A stretch of DNA of 59,775 nt from the NCBI GenBank assembly GCA_030849805.1, contig JASANZ010002164.1, forward strand, positions 1 through 59,775, written 5' to 3'. The DNA is from Sergeia podlipaevii. Taxonomy: Eukaryota; Euglenozoa; Kinetoplastea; Trypanosomatida; Trypanosomatidae. The notes under the pieces were generated by a model. The model had not been told where the DNA came from. It saw only the letters and a list, made by a program, of their open reading frames with translations, and did not search any database. The position numbers were made by a program, and so were the translations under genes. This document shows positions 39,541 through 49,426 of this stretch, one piece after another. Positions within the stretch are counted from its first letter, which is position 1. Every line of letters starts with the position of its first letter.

Positions 39541-40983
39541 ATGGAGGATAAGGACAATGAAGGGCTAGCCACGCTCTTTGTGCCTGGCCCAGAGCTGCGC
39601 ACGAAGATCGACAACTTTGCAGCACGTCTCTCTGCAAAGGACAAGCGAGGAGCAGACGAGATGATAGCCAAGGTGCTTAGCTCCAATAGACGCGACCAGT
39701 TTCTCTACGCGCAGCCTACCCACATCCTATACCCTTACTTTTTAGTTAAGCTGTCGGAGTATCGCAACCACCCAGAGATGCGTCCAGCGACCGGGACGAA
39801 CAAGGCAGAGGGGGCTGCAGGAAGCGGAGCAGCCGCCGCAGGGGCTTCTGCTGCTTCTACTACCACCACAACCAACCTGGGTGGTATTGTCCGCACTGTT
39901 GGTGGCACAGCAGGGGGTGCTGAGACGGACCCGAAACGTCTAGAGCTACTCAGGACGGCTGAACAGGAGGCAAAGAGGTATCTGCACGATCCCTTCCCTA
40001 ACCACTACTCACTAGATCTCAAGAGCGGTACCATCGACATGCCCGCCCTTGTCATGGACGTGCTCTCGTGCACTGCGCAGTACACTGCCAAGTACGGAAA
40101 TGCCTTCTTAAGCGTTGTGCAGTCCAAGCAGAAAAATAACCCAGCTTTTCGCTTTCTTCACAACGACGACATTCGCCACGGCGTATTTCAAAAGCTTGTC
40201 GAGTCATACAAGCGCATCTTGCGCACCACCGCTGAGGAGGCAGAGTCGCGACTTGAGAAGCTAGAGTCCTCACAGGAGTACATTCTTGACGTTCTGGTGG
40301 AGGAGAAGACCAAGTACGCCAAGGCGGCGGTGGCGCGGCGCAAGGCAGCCCTGCTCACAGACGAGGAGCTGCGCGCGAAGCTGCAGTGGGGTTCCTTCAA
40401 AGTGATCAAGAGCTTTACACTCAGCGATCTGATGCTAGACGGTGTTGTGCCCGCCACTGCGCTGTCACAGCGGCACCAGCAGCGCTCACAACAGCTTACG
40501 AAGAGCGCGGCAGCTGCGGACGGCGTCAAGGCAGCCACGACGGCGAGCAGTGCGGCTTCACTGCCCTCCACGACGATACAGCCACCGGGCGGGGCTTCTG
40601 CGTTCGCGCCTGTCTATATGAGCGCCAATCTTGTTCACTCAACAACGGACGCACATCGCAAGAAGGGAGGCAGAGCAAGCGGTGGGCGGAGGTCTTCGCA
40701 GCGCGTGGAAGAGGAGGATCCGACAGCAGTCTATACAACGGTGGATGTGGTAGAGAACTATACACCAAACGTGGTGGCACCAGTACGCAGGGGTGTTGAT
40801 TTCTTTGTCGATGGAGACTCTGGCCGCAAGGTGAGCGCCGAGGCATTACAGCGCTCTGAGCAGCCTAGAGAGGACGGTAGTAAGCGTGGGCGGGAGACTG
40901 AGGAGGGCAGCGGTGATAGCTACGGGCTGGCGACCGAGGCAGAGATGGCGAGTGAGCTTCGCCGTCGTGCGACGGAGCAGTAA
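39541..40983 (+). CDS. SF3A1: SF3A1-like splicing factor with SURP modules
   Basis: 480 residues. A clear SURP module lies at about 175-225 (AQYTAKYGNAF, then NNPAFRFLHNDD). A more degenerate one lies at about 15-75 (LRTKIDNFAARLS, then FLYAQPTHILYPYF). Two SURP modules followed by a helical linker are the N-terminal layout of SF3A1 (SF3a120), a U2 snRNP subunit. The C-terminal ubiquitin-like domain of the human protein is not recognisable, and the chain is much shorter (about 790 residues in humans). In trypanosomatids the U2 snRNP serves trans-splicing of every mRNA. Ala/Ser-rich inserts and a disordered tail fill the rest. Confidence 0.8.
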   Translation: MEDKDNEGLATLFVPGPELRTKIDNFAARLSAKDKRGADEMIAKVLSSNRRDQFLYAQPTHILYPYFLVKLSEYRNHPEMRPATGTNKAEGAAGSGAAAAGASAASTTTTTNLGGIVRTVGGTAGGAETDPKRLELLRTAEQEAKRYLHDPFPNHYSLDLKSGTIDMPALVMDVLSCTAQYTAKYGNAFLSVVQSKQKNNPAFRFLHNDDIRHGVFQKLVESYKRILRTTAEEAESRLEKLESSQEYILDVLVEEKTKYAKAAVARRKAALLTDEELRAKLQWGSFKVIKSFTLSDLMLDGVVPATALSQRHQQRSQQLTKSAAAADGVKAATTASSAASLPSTTIQPPGGASAFAPVYMSANLVHSTTDAHRKKGGRASGGRRSSQRVEEEDPTAVYTTVDVVENYTPNVVAPVRRGVDFFVDGDSGRKVSAEALQRSEQPREDGSKRGRETEEGSGDSYGLATEAEMASELRRRATEQ

Positions 40984-41299
40984 ATTGACATTATATAAAA
41001 GGTGGATTTCTTTTCTCCAGAAAATTCTAAAAATAGTATTTATGGCGAAGCTCTTACTCAGTCGTTATAGTGAAATACAAAATCTGTTTTTGTGCATATA
41101 TGTTGGCCCTTTGATATCCACACACGTTCAGCTGATGTGTCGTTGGGTAGTTCTTTTCTTTCATCTTTTGTTGTCCACTTTTTTTTTTTTGACTTGTTCT
41201 AGCGCAAATTATAAATTTTTAATTGTTTTGTAGAGGTCTCCCTTCAGCGAACGGAATTTTTTGCGAGTAGTAGCAATTGTTTTAGAGCAAGCTGAACAC
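40984..41299 (+). other. intergenic region
   Basis: Short AT-rich untranslated region with the GPN3 acceptor. Nothing else was seen. Confidence 0.55.
41159..41202 (+). promoter_or_regulatory. trans-splice acceptor of the GPN3 gene
   Basis: A T-rich tract at 41159-41199 precedes AG 41201-41202, leaving a 97-nt 5' UTR. The site is inferred. Confidence 0.55.
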
Positions 41300-42097
41300 A
41301 TGGGGAAGTATGCTATTGTTGTTATCGGCCCCGCGGGGTCAGGCAAGAGCACTCTGAGCATGGTATTAGCGGAACACTACGCATCCAAAGGTCGTTCCAC
41401 CCACTTGGTGAACATGGATCCGGCTGCGGAAGAGCTTCCTTACAAGCCATCTATCGATATCCGTGACCTCATCTCCCTTGATGATGCCATGGAGGGAAAG
41501 GGCCTGGGCCCCAATGGTGGGCTTGTGTTTTGCATGGAGTATCTGGTCACAGCTGGTGTGTCATGGATCACAGAACAGCTTGGCGACTACGCGGATGATT
41601 TTATTATTGTTGATATGCCTGGTCAGGTGGAAGTGCTGTCCAATGTACCTGCTGTGCCAGCTTTTACCTCGCTCTTGCAGAAGGAAGGATACTATGTGTC
41701 CGTGCTGTATCTTCTTGACGCCTTAGCAACGACCGCGGACAGTGGAAAGTTCATCTCTGGCTGCATGTTTTCGCTTTCAAGCATGGTGAGCTTTGAGTGC
41801 CCCTTCATTAACGTGCTCACCAAGTGCGACCTTCTGAGCCCAGAATTCAAGGAGGACGCGCTGGAGCACTTTTGCATGTGCGACTTCGACTTCATGGATC
41901 TCTCACGACTGCCGCCGAGGTGGCGTTCCATGTCGCGCGCGGTCGCGTCTATTCTCAATGACTACAATCTGGTGACGTTCCGTCCAATGGATATCAATGA
42001 AGCCGCTTACATTAGCAACCTGTGCGGCCTGCTGGATGAGACCTTGCAAGTAGCAGATGAGGAGGAGGTGCGGGATAGAGACATGGACGATGAGTGA
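41300..42097 (+). CDS. GPN3: GPN-loop GTPase 3
   Basis: 265 residues from the first ATG; the frame is open upstream only to a TTG. The P-loop GPAGSGKST is at 10-18 and the family-defining GPN tripeptide at 70-72 in LGPNGGLVFCMEY. DMPGQVE is the switch II equivalent and TKCD the base-recognition motif. KFISG, the following helix and the short acidic C-terminus favour GPN3 over GPN1 or GPN2. GPN GTPases help assemble and import RNA polymerase II. Human GPN3 has 284 residues. Confidence 0.92.
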   Translation: MGKYAIVVIGPAGSGKSTLSMVLAEHYASKGRSTHLVNMDPAAEELPYKPSIDIRDLISLDDAMEGKGLGPNGGLVFCMEYLVTAGVSWITEQLGDYADDFIIVDMPGQVEVLSNVPAVPAFTSLLQKEGYYVSVLYLLDALATTADSGKFISGCMFSLSSMVSFECPFINVLTKCDLLSPEFKEDALEHFCMCDFDFMDLSRLPPRWRSMSRAVASILNDYNLVTFRPMDINEAAYISNLCGLLDETLQVADEEEVRDRDMDDE

Positions 42098-42691
42098 GAC
42101 GGAGACTCTTTTTCTATGACTCGTTCCCCTCTCTTCATGTGTGGCTTTTTTCTTTTGCATTTTTTCATTTTTGCTTGTATATTGCGCGCCCTTTGGGCGG
42201 ACCGTTCACAAGGATACTAAATAAGTATGTTACTCGTCGTTTAAACAAGAGTGATAGCTCTTCTTCAAAGCCTTCACAATTTCTTTTTTCTTGGCGTAAT
42301 AAATGTGTGTAAAAGAGGAACTTTAGTCGTAGGGGAGTGGTTGGTTCACAGTTGTTGTTCTAAATTTGTTTTACACCTATGAATACACTTCTTTTTCTTC
42401 TCTTTTTTACTCACTCAGCCACGGACACGCCTTACTTTCCATCTCCTTTTTTTTTTTTATCTTGTCGGTTTTTTTTTTTGGCGGATATTACGCACAGCTG
42501 CTGGTTGCCGCGCATTTGAAATTAACGGAGGCAGGGTTGAAGAAAGAGAAAGAGAAAAAAAAGCTAGAAAAAGGGCCTACAGTATGGAACTACATCGTTA
42601 ACTCTACCATACTTACCTATCCAATTCACACAGACACACTTACATACATACAACTACACTCATACGAAAATACGCAATAGCGCTGCCCGCA
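42098..42691 (+). other. intergenic region
   Basis: Untranslated region with very long T runs at 42447-42458 and 42469-42479. An open frame at 42366-42680 runs through the splice signal and is not believed. Confidence 0.55.
42431..42497 (+). promoter_or_regulatory. trans-splice acceptor of the 265-residue putative mitochondrial protein
   Basis: Two long T-rich tracts between 42431 and 42479 precede AG 42496-42497, leaving a 195-nt 5' UTR. The site is inferred. Confidence 0.55.
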
Positions 42692-43489
42692 ATGCGCACA
42701 TCTCGCTTTTTTTTTTTAGTTGCCTGCCTCCACACAACGCCCACTCGATACTTTCAGGCAGGCAAGCAGGGTTCATATAGCGGCTCTAATACTGGCAGTA
42801 GCGATGCCAATAGCGGCAGTGCAACAAAGTACGCCACATATGCTCCCTCCAAGGGAACCGTTACGTTCGGTTCGGTCGATCCCAGCATTCCTGAACTCCG
42901 CAGCCTCCTTACACAACAGCTCTCCGCCAACGCTCCTCGCATGGAGAGCGTGAACACGGAAACAAACCTTATCGTACAGCTATCGCGCAGCAACATTGCG
43001 GAGGAGCGACTTGAGTCCTTGGAGCGCGGTGAGGCGCTCTGGGAGGAGCTACACGAGGCCAACTCCCCTCTTCCTCTAACCTCGCGCAGTACGGTAAAGA
43101 TGTCGCTGTGCTCTGCGATGCGGCGCTGTGCGTTGGTGTCGCGGCAGAGAGGGCTAGCAGAGCTGTGGACGCAGCGCTTCGCGGAGAGGGTATCATCGTT
43201 GTCACCTAAGGACTTCATGGAGGAGCCAATACTGGATGGAAAGGTCTTGGGGTGGCGCGAGGCGCGGGCAAAGGCACGGCCTGGCACTGGCATTGACGAA
43301 GATGATGTTGAGGCGGATAGGCGTGATGAGGAGGAGGAGCGCCGCTCGAAGGAGGGCAACGGCAGGAAGGAAGCCAAGAAGAAGGAGACTCCCATTCAGG
43401 CGTTCAGGAATGAAGTGCTGATGGATCATCCAACGGTACAGGTGGCCTTTCGCCGACAGCCAGGACCTGGGCCTAGATACACGGGTTGA
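42692..43489 (+). CDS. unrecognised protein, putative mitochondrial
   Basis: 265 residues, not recognised. The first 22 residues (MRTSRFFFLVACLHTTPTRYF) contain Arg, Ser, Thr and hydrophobic residues but no acidic ones, and end in a RYFQAG stretch that resembles a processing-peptidase site, so mitochondrial import is likely. A Ser/Gly-rich linker follows, then a helical central part and an extremely charged region (about 205-235). The C-terminus is short and basic (RRQPGPGPRYTG). This composition is common among trypanosomatid mitoribosomal proteins, but no family motif is visible and that role is a guess. Confidence 0.68.
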   Translation: MRTSRFFFLVACLHTTPTRYFQAGKQGSYSGSNTGSSDANSGSATKYATYAPSKGTVTFGSVDPSIPELRSLLTQQLSANAPRMESVNTETNLIVQLSRSNIAEERLESLERGEALWEELHEANSPLPLTSRSTVKMSLCSAMRRCALVSRQRGLAELWTQRFAERVSSLSPKDFMEEPILDGKVLGWREARAKARPGTGIDEDDVEADRRDEEEERRSKEGNGRKEAKKKETPIQAFRNEVLMDHPTVQVAFRRQPGPGPRYTG

Positions 43490-44012
43490 TTACAGAGAGG
43501 CAGATAAAAGCAGGCGACGAAATCAGGCAACTTTATATATATGGAATGAATATGCTAACCTTCTTTTAAAAAAGGATATACAGCCAACATCTACGATGGC
43601 TGCAACTTTGGTCCCTTCAGCACTGAACTCCTGTTTCTATTTTTATTGATCTTTTTATCTTCATTACACATTGGCTATATCTGATACTACACACTTTTCT
43701 TTTTTGATTTTGCATTCCACACTTTTGTTTCCATATACTATTTTATCTGACATTTTTTCTTTTGCAGAGCGCGAAATCAACTCTGTGCAGGGGCGTTAGC
43801 ATCACTTTCTCTTTTTGATCTACTATTTGTCTTTTTGTATATACACTCGCTCTTTGACGATTGAGAAAGCAATCAACAAAATAAGGTATTCTTTCAAAAC
43901 AAATCATAAAGAAAGTGAGAACTCAAACTGCGTTGAGATTTGCACGTACGCGTACACACACAGTATTGCCTGTTTGTTCTAATTGGTCAAACTGTAGGGG
44001 CGGTAGGCTGAC
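43490..44012 (+). other. intergenic region
   Basis: T-rich untranslated region with the TAP42 acceptor. Nothing else was seen. Confidence 0.55.
43751..43767 (+). promoter_or_regulatory. trans-splice acceptor of the TAP42 gene
   Basis: A compact T/C tract is directly followed by GCAG, with AG at 43766-43767. A second, looser tract lies at 43805-43860. Confidence 0.5.
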
Positions 44013-45368
44013 ATGGAGACCACCCCCAATGACACTACCGTGAAGGGGCACTTCAACGTCCTTAGCGACCGCTACACCAGCGAGATTGTCCGCGGCGATC
44101 TCCCCAGTACTGATGCTGCCCTTCGCCATCTTGTATGCAGCACGATTGTCGAGTGCGAGGAGCTATGGAAGCGTCTCTCGTCGGCAGGCGTTTTCTCTGC
44201 CAATGATGAATGCGACGACTACTCCACTACTGCGTTAGAGTTGCTGTGGACGCCATACATGATCGCAGACTTGTATCAACGCGTTCAGGGAAGCGAGGCT
44301 GGCGCGGTGGCTCTGGGAACAGGGGCGGCTTCTTCTTCCTCTGGTGCACGTATGCAGGGCGAGCATGAGCAGATCGCGAGGGACGCCGCCGTGTTCCACA
44401 GCAACGAAGGAAACGGCAGTGGAGGTGCAGAGGCGGCTGCGTACGCTGCTCTTATGGCGTCCCGCGGCAAGGCGGTGGAGTCTCTCACGCGCCAAGAGGC
44501 GCTTGCGCGGAGTCATGAGTGGTTCAAAATGTTCTTTGAGTGGATGCAGAACATCGAATTGGTAGATGAGAAGACGATAGAGCTATACTCCGTGTACCGA
44601 GGCAACCAGCGCACACAGCGCATTGAACTTGCCTGTGAAACTCGGGTGCTGGAGCAGCAGTGGTGTCAGTATGAGGGGAAGGTGTTCTATATGCGAGCCA
44701 AGCGCAGGCGCATGCAGGCGCTGATGGAGGAGAGCGGGGACGCTATTGAGGAGACTGGTGGTGAGGAGGAGGAGGTGCTGCGTGATCGTGCTCTGGCAAG
44801 GCTCAAGTGGTCGATCTTTGACGCTTTCCATCAGTTGCAGCTTTCATCCCGCGAGCTAGAGATGCTCAAGGCTGTGAACCCAGAGCAGCGGGCGACAATC
44901 TCGGCAGAGTACCAGGCAACCATGGATGCTGTCCGTCGTGGTGAGCTCTCACTCGGGCGTCAGTCCTATACGATTCTTCCCGGCGGAAAGATGACGGTCG
45001 GCACTCTCAAGGACCCCCAGGCAGTAGACGCTGGCATGATCGAGCGCTCCGGTGGCATCTCAGCGCAGGTGGTGCAGGCAGCGATGGCAGGCCAACATCA
45101 CCAGTTTCGCCAGCAGGTTCGTGATGACCTCATGAAGGATTTCAATTCCCCCACCATGACACTGCAGGAGTTTGCTGATATGGAGATGGCGGAGATCCAG
45201 CGGCAGACGAACGAGGCAGCAAAGTTGCAGCAGGAGAGGCAGGAGGAGGACGAAAGACTCGGCAAAGACGGTGTGGAGGATCGGCAGCGCAAGAAAGATA
45301 GTGCGTGGGATGACTGGAAGGACGAACACCCCGCGTATGGTATTACCAACAAGGGAAACTACTCGTGA
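44013..45368 (+). CDS. TAP42: TAP42/IGBP1 family PP2A-binding protein
   Basis: 451 residues; yeast Tap42 has 366 and human IGBP1 339. The N-terminal helical region is interrupted by an Ala/Gly/Ser-rich insert at about 95-150. The family stretch around residues 240-290 (ARLKWSIFDAFHQLQLSSRELEML) and the basic residues before it match the PP2A-catalytic-subunit-binding fold. The C-terminus, DSAWDDWKDEHP near 431-442, is the conserved end of the family. Tap42/alpha4 binds and stabilises PP2A-type phosphatase catalytic subunits and links them to TOR signalling in yeast. A coiled-coil Gln/Glu-rich segment near 390-415 precedes the tail. Confidence 0.9.
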   Translation: METTPNDTTVKGHFNVLSDRYTSEIVRGDLPSTDAALRHLVCSTIVECEELWKRLSSAGVFSANDECDDYSTTALELLWTPYMIADLYQRVQGSEAGAVALGTGAASSSSGARMQGEHEQIARDAAVFHSNEGNGSGGAEAAAYAALMASRGKAVESLTRQEALARSHEWFKMFFEWMQNIELVDEKTIELYSVYRGNQRTQRIELACETRVLEQQWCQYEGKVFYMRAKRRRMQALMEESGDAIEETGGEEEEVLRDRALARLKWSIFDAFHQLQLSSRELEMLKAVNPEQRATISAEYQATMDAVRRGELSLGRQSYTILPGGKMTVGTLKDPQAVDAGMIERSGGISAQVVQAAMAGQHHQFRQQVRDDLMKDFNSPTMTLQEFADMEMAEIQRQTNEAAKLQQERQEEDERLGKDGVEDRQRKKDSAWDDWKDEHPAYGITNKGNYS

Positions 45369-45402
45369 CGAGGCGGGGGTTGGGTGCGTGGGGGTCTCTG
45401 CC

Positions 45403-45429
45403 ATTATTATTATTATTATTATTATTATT
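45403..45429 (+). repeat. (ATT)9 microsatellite
   Basis: Nine perfect ATT units read directly in the 3' UTR of the TAP42 gene. Confidence 0.95.
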
Positions 45430-46074
45430 GTTGTTGCTATTGTTACGTTTACATTTCTGCTTCTCTTGTTGCGTGGCGGTGCACGATTACGTGACTTGAG
45501 GTCTTTCCATATAAAACATCTTCAACAGCAGTAACAGATGTAGAAGACTCTCTTTTTTTTGTATGAGTTGTTGTAATGGAAGAAGTACACCTCTTATTAT
45601 TAAAAGGCAATCGATCGCTTTTTTTCTTTGGTGGCTGCATCTGAGCACTTGTTTCTCACATTTCCGTTTCTCTTTTCTTTCTTTTTCATCATCTAACTGC
45701 CTCTTTTTTTGTTTCTCAGTGAGTACGAAAGCTTTGGAGACCTCTCTTTTTCCATCAAAAGAGAAGGAGAGGAGAGAAGAAAGAAAATAGAAAAGAAGCG
45801 AAGCGCGATTACAAAAATCAGAATAGTAAGAGGCATTTTTTTTGTTTATTGAAGGAGGCCTTTATTTGTATTACTACTAGAGGTGAACGCTTCTTTTCCC
45901 CCCTTTTTTTTAGTGTTACCCCTCACATAAAAACACGTAGATTGGCATAGAGATTGTTTATTTAGACGTATAGCTTTTTTTTTTCTAATCAACCTGTAAG
46001 CACATTTTGTAGCAAGAACTGCTGCTTTCCGCCTTAAAAAGTACTGCTACTTGTCATAGAGAACAGTGTGTACA

Positions 46075-46088
46075 TTTTTTTTTTAAAG
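46075..46088 (+). promoter_or_regulatory. trans-splice acceptor of the 914-residue protein gene
   Basis: A run of ten T precedes AG 46087-46088, only 14 nt before the ATG at 46103. The site is inferred. Confidence 0.45.
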
Positions 46089-46102
46089 TAGCGTGTTCTG
46101 AG

Positions 46103-48847
46103 ATGTCTCTAAAACGAACGCTGCGTTCTCTCAGCAAGCGTTGTAGTGGGACTGTTTCTTATAGAGGCTCCTGGATGTCCCCAAGTCTATCGTCGCACCA
46201 GCAGCTCGACGCTGGCATTGCTGCGAGGCAACACGCAGGACGCAAAGCTCTCAAGAAGGCAAAGCGACCCTTTGCAAATTACTTTAAGACAGAGTACCGC
46301 AGTTCCCCTAGCTATGGCTTGCCCATGGTGGGCAACAACGGCGTTATATCTGCGTACAACGCTGCTAAGATGATGGCGGACCCTAGCCGCTCTTGGGGCG
46401 CGCCATGGGGCCTCGCGACTGGTCGAGTGCGGACTCGAGGCAAGCGCCAAGACGTACTGGAGAGGCCGGAACCCGAGTTTGGAGAGGATGCCTTGGATGC
46501 CTGCATTGAGCGGCTGGTAGAGTTGCGGTTTGACTGGGACAAGGAGGACGGCATATCAGCACCGAGCTTGGTGCCTGCTAGTTTGTATAGGGCAACGGAG
46601 CACTGCGAGCCGTACGCACCAGGATATCAGCCGATCTCAGCATCGGCGGCGGCCTCTTCTCTGGAGGACGCCTCTCAAGGCGGCGTGGAGGACATTGAGG
46701 AGGAGGAGGTGGTAATCAGCGGCGTGCGCGTGGCAATTCGAGGTCGCAACGGCCGACATCGCCCCCGTGCCGGCCACCCCAAGCGAGAATACGTACGGCC
46801 CAAGTGGGGATTTACGGGTGTGGACACAGTCCCCTCTGTTGTACTTGACGCCTCTCGCGGCCCCCTCGTGTCGAGTAGCAACGAGACATTGCTCACGCTA
46901 CGCTGGAAGGCGGAGAATCGCATCACTGACAGTGTCGCAGGAGTGGTGGCTCTTCGGCAACGCATGAGCGCGGTGGCCGCGGTGGGTCTGCCCACGCGGT
47001 CTGCACTGCTGCTGCTCAAGTCTGTGGCCACAACGGAGATGGAGGATCCCGCCATGGATGTCGCCCTGGCAGTGGCTATGGGAGAGAACTACTACGCGTA
47101 TGAGCCTACGGAGTGTCTTGAGCTGCTGCGGTGCCTGCGCCGTGTGGCGCTGGTGCGTCTGCTGCCTACGCTTCCTGCTCCTGCGCCATATTCTGGCAGC
47201 GAGCGAGGCGGCAGGTGTGGATTTCCTCTCTATGATGACGCCACTCTTTGCCACGGTGTATTTGCAAGCTACATCAAGGACGCTGCTCCACTGCTAGCGC
47301 AGAAGGTATGGTCGCGGCTGCCAGAGCACAGCCAGCGGCTGCTCACAAAGGGATATCACCTGGATTGGGTCGATCTTCTTTCTCTCGCGGTCGAGGTGGC
47401 AGGCCCGGCGCGGCTGCCAAGAGGCCTCCCCAACGCCGCGAGCGACGCCCCATATGCGGCCAAGTATCTCTTCCTTCGTCATACACTTGAGTTAAGCGAG
47501 CCCGCTGTGCGGGCGGTGACGGAGGGACTAATAGCCGGTGCGGGAAAATCCGATAGTCCTGCTTCTTCTTCGTGCGTTCATTATGTGGAGGAGGACGCCG
47601 AAGTGACGGTGCGTCCTCTTGTGTTGTGGCTGGCTGCTTCGATGCTCGTGCGTCTCGTCGCCGAGAGTCTTGGCGATGTCTTGCGTTTCCTTGAGCAGTG
47701 TCTACGTCAGCACGCTGAGCTGGCTGCTGAGGAGGCCCTTGAGCGCCTTGAGCGGCACAACAGTAGTGGCAGTGCTATCAGCGGTGCAGACGAAGTTGAC
47801 CTGGAGCGTTATCTCGACCGTCTTGCCCTTGCACGGCCTCACGTAGTGGGCCCGTACTCGCTGCGCATGTCAAGGCCCAGGAAGGTTCGGGTGCGTCTGC
47901 TGCCTTTTGAGGCCTTCCCGTCTGTTACACGGTGCCTCCCTACCCCCTTTGCTACCGTCACACGTCGAGCAGAACGCGCAGAGCGCGAGAGGCAGCAGCA
48001 ACAGCGGAGACGCAAAGGACGGCTGCAGCAGAGGCAAAGGGCGGTGGCAAATGAGAGGGCTATTGTGGAGACGGAGGGAAGCGGCGCTGTAGGTTCTGCT
48101 CATCAACAGCCCCATCAGTTAGAATCCCCTTTTGCCACTGCTGTGATTGGTTCTCCTGTGGCCAAGCAAAGCCTAAAGAGGGCGTATGCCACTTTGGACT
48201 GGGCAACTATGGTGCTAACCTACTGCAAGAAGATGGTGTCGGGACTGCCTCCTTTATTCCCCTCTGCTCCATCTCGGCCTACCCCAGCGGGAGCATCAGC
48301 CGTGGATGACGGTGGTGGCAGCACGTCTGGCATAGAAAATGTCAGCGCTATTGAGCAGCGGCAGATGATGTGCGATATTTTTGTCAAGTCTCGCGTGCAG
48401 CAGCAGCTGGACACTCTCTTTACGTGCATTCCATGGGAGGGGATGGAGTCGCACTTGCAGCCTCTTCTGGATAGCGCGCAGGAGGAAGAGAAGGAGAGCT
48501 GCGCTGCAGCGGATGACGATGGCAATGGAGCTACAACACATGAAACTGACGAGGCTTTGAAGATTGCGTTGAGCATGATGGAGACTCCTCTTGCCGCACC
48601 AGTGGGCACAGGTGACAGTGTAGGGTGCGATGAGGCCGCATGCCCTTCTCCTTGTATGGGGAGAAGGGAAGAATGCAAGGTGCACTCGGATGCCACCATC
48701 ACAGACGCCGAGCGTGAGATGCGTGAGATGATGGTGGCACTTCAGGAACACGTTGCCCGATTTGAAATTGCAGTGGCTGATATCTTGGTGGAGCAGGAGC
48801 GCTTCTTCGGCATGGCACCATCCGAAGAGGAGGTGACACAAGTGTAA
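46103..48847 (+). CDS. unrecognised 914-residue protein, putative mitochondrial
   Basis: 914 residues, not recognised. Residues 1-25 (Lys, Arg and Ser rich, no acidic residue) form a good mitochondrial presequence. Residues 45-130 are basic and contain Gly/Tyr/Asn-rich stretches (YFKTEYRSSPSYGLPMVG) such as are seen in mitoribosomal or ribosome-assembly proteins. The central 260-600 region looks helical and Ala/Leu-rich. A Gln/Arg-rich stretch lies near 627-650, and the last 200 residues alternate between disordered and helical parts. The large size, basic N-terminal extension and lack of known domains fit trypanosomatid-specific mitochondrial ribosome or assembly factors, but this is inference. 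Confidence 0.72.
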   Translation: MSLKRTLRSLSKRCSGTVSYRGSWMSPSLSSHQQLDAGIAARQHAGRKALKKAKRPFANYFKTEYRSSPSYGLPMVGNNGVISAYNAAKMMADPSRSWGAPWGLATGRVRTRGKRQDVLERPEPEFGEDALDACIERLVELRFDWDKEDGISAPSLVPASLYRATEHCEPYAPGYQPISASAAASSLEDASQGGVEDIEEEEVVISGVRVAIRGRNGRHRPRAGHPKREYVRPKWGFTGVDTVPSVVLDASRGPLVSSSNETLLTLRWKAENRITDSVAGVVALRQRMSAVAAVGLPTRSALLLLKSVATTEMEDPAMDVALAVAMGENYYAYEPTECLELLRCLRRVALVRLLPTLPAPAPYSGSERGGRCGFPLYDDATLCHGVFASYIKDAAPLLAQKVWSRLPEHSQRLLTKGYHLDWVDLLSLAVEVAGPARLPRGLPNAASDAPYAAKYLFLRHTLELSEPAVRAVTEGLIAGAGKSDSPASSSCVHYVEEDAEVTVRPLVLWLAASMLVRLVAESLGDVLRFLEQCLRQHAELAAEEALERLERHNSSGSAISGADEVDLERYLDRLALARPHVVGPYSLRMSRPRKVRVRLLPFEAFPSVTRCLPTPFATVTRRAERAERERQQQQRRRKGRLQQRQRAVANERAIVETEGSGAVGSAHQQPHQLESPFATAVIGSPVAKQSLKRAYATLDWATMVLTYCKKMVSGLPPLFPSAPSRPTPAGASAVDDGGGSTSGIENVSAIEQRQMMCDIFVKSRVQQQLDTLFTCIPWEGMESHLQPLLDSAQEEEKESCAAADDDGNGATTHETDEALKIALSMMETPLAAPVGTGDSVGCDEAACPSPCMGRREECKVHSDATITDAEREMREMMVALQEHVARFEIAVADILVEQERFFGMAPSEEEVTQV

Positions 48848-49426
48848 GAAGGAGAAGATTTCTTCAATGCACCTTATATTGTGCTCGTGAGCTTATAAGT
48901 TGAATGGCTTGTCCTTCTTTTTATCTCTCCCTCCTGTTTTGCCGTTAAACACAAACTAGAGGCGGTGCATGTATGTGTGCGTGTAGAAGCATTGGATCAA
49001 AGCAAACACACACAAAAGGTAAACCACTGATTGAAGTGTCTTGCATTTCCCAATATATAAATAGCAAGAAGGAAGTACAAGTGCGAAGGAATGTGCATTA
49101 CCATTTACTGCTATTTTTCTGCTATGTATATATACTTCGCTTTTATTCTTCTCTTCCTGTTCTAAAGTGTATATAGCTCACATACGATATCTCTTCTACT
49201 TCCTCTTTTTATTTAGGAGAGGAGATATCTCTTTTGCATTTTTTTTTCCCTTTTATAGACAAACAGCAGGGCATCTTATAGTCGTTACTTGGCTTTCTGT
49301 TGTTACTATTGCTGACTTTTCCATCTTGAACACGCGCACCTGAAGCAGCTACTACCTCTCTCCATATATACAGCAGCTACACACATACACGAGCATATCT
49401 TCTTTAAAGGAGCGGATCAGTGGTGG
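48848..49426 (+). other. intergenic region
   Basis: Untranslated region with the acceptor of the giant ASH-domain gene. Nothing else was seen. Confidence 0.55.
49239..49258 (+). promoter_or_regulatory. trans-splice acceptor of the ASH-domain gene
   Basis: A T/C tract at 49239-49254 precedes AG 49257-49258, leaving a 168-nt 5' UTR. Confidence 0.5.

Larger units (their letters stand above)
45369..46102 (+). other. intergenic region with ATT microsatellite
   Basis: Untranslated region. Nine ATT units lie at 45403-45429, just after the TAP42 stop. The rest is T-rich with the next acceptor at the end. A short ORF at 45563-45790 is not believed. Confidence 0.55.

Noticed and set aside
42366..42680. 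104-codon frame before the 265-residue protein
   Set aside because: Starts at TTG and covers two T tracts and the splice acceptor of the next gene.
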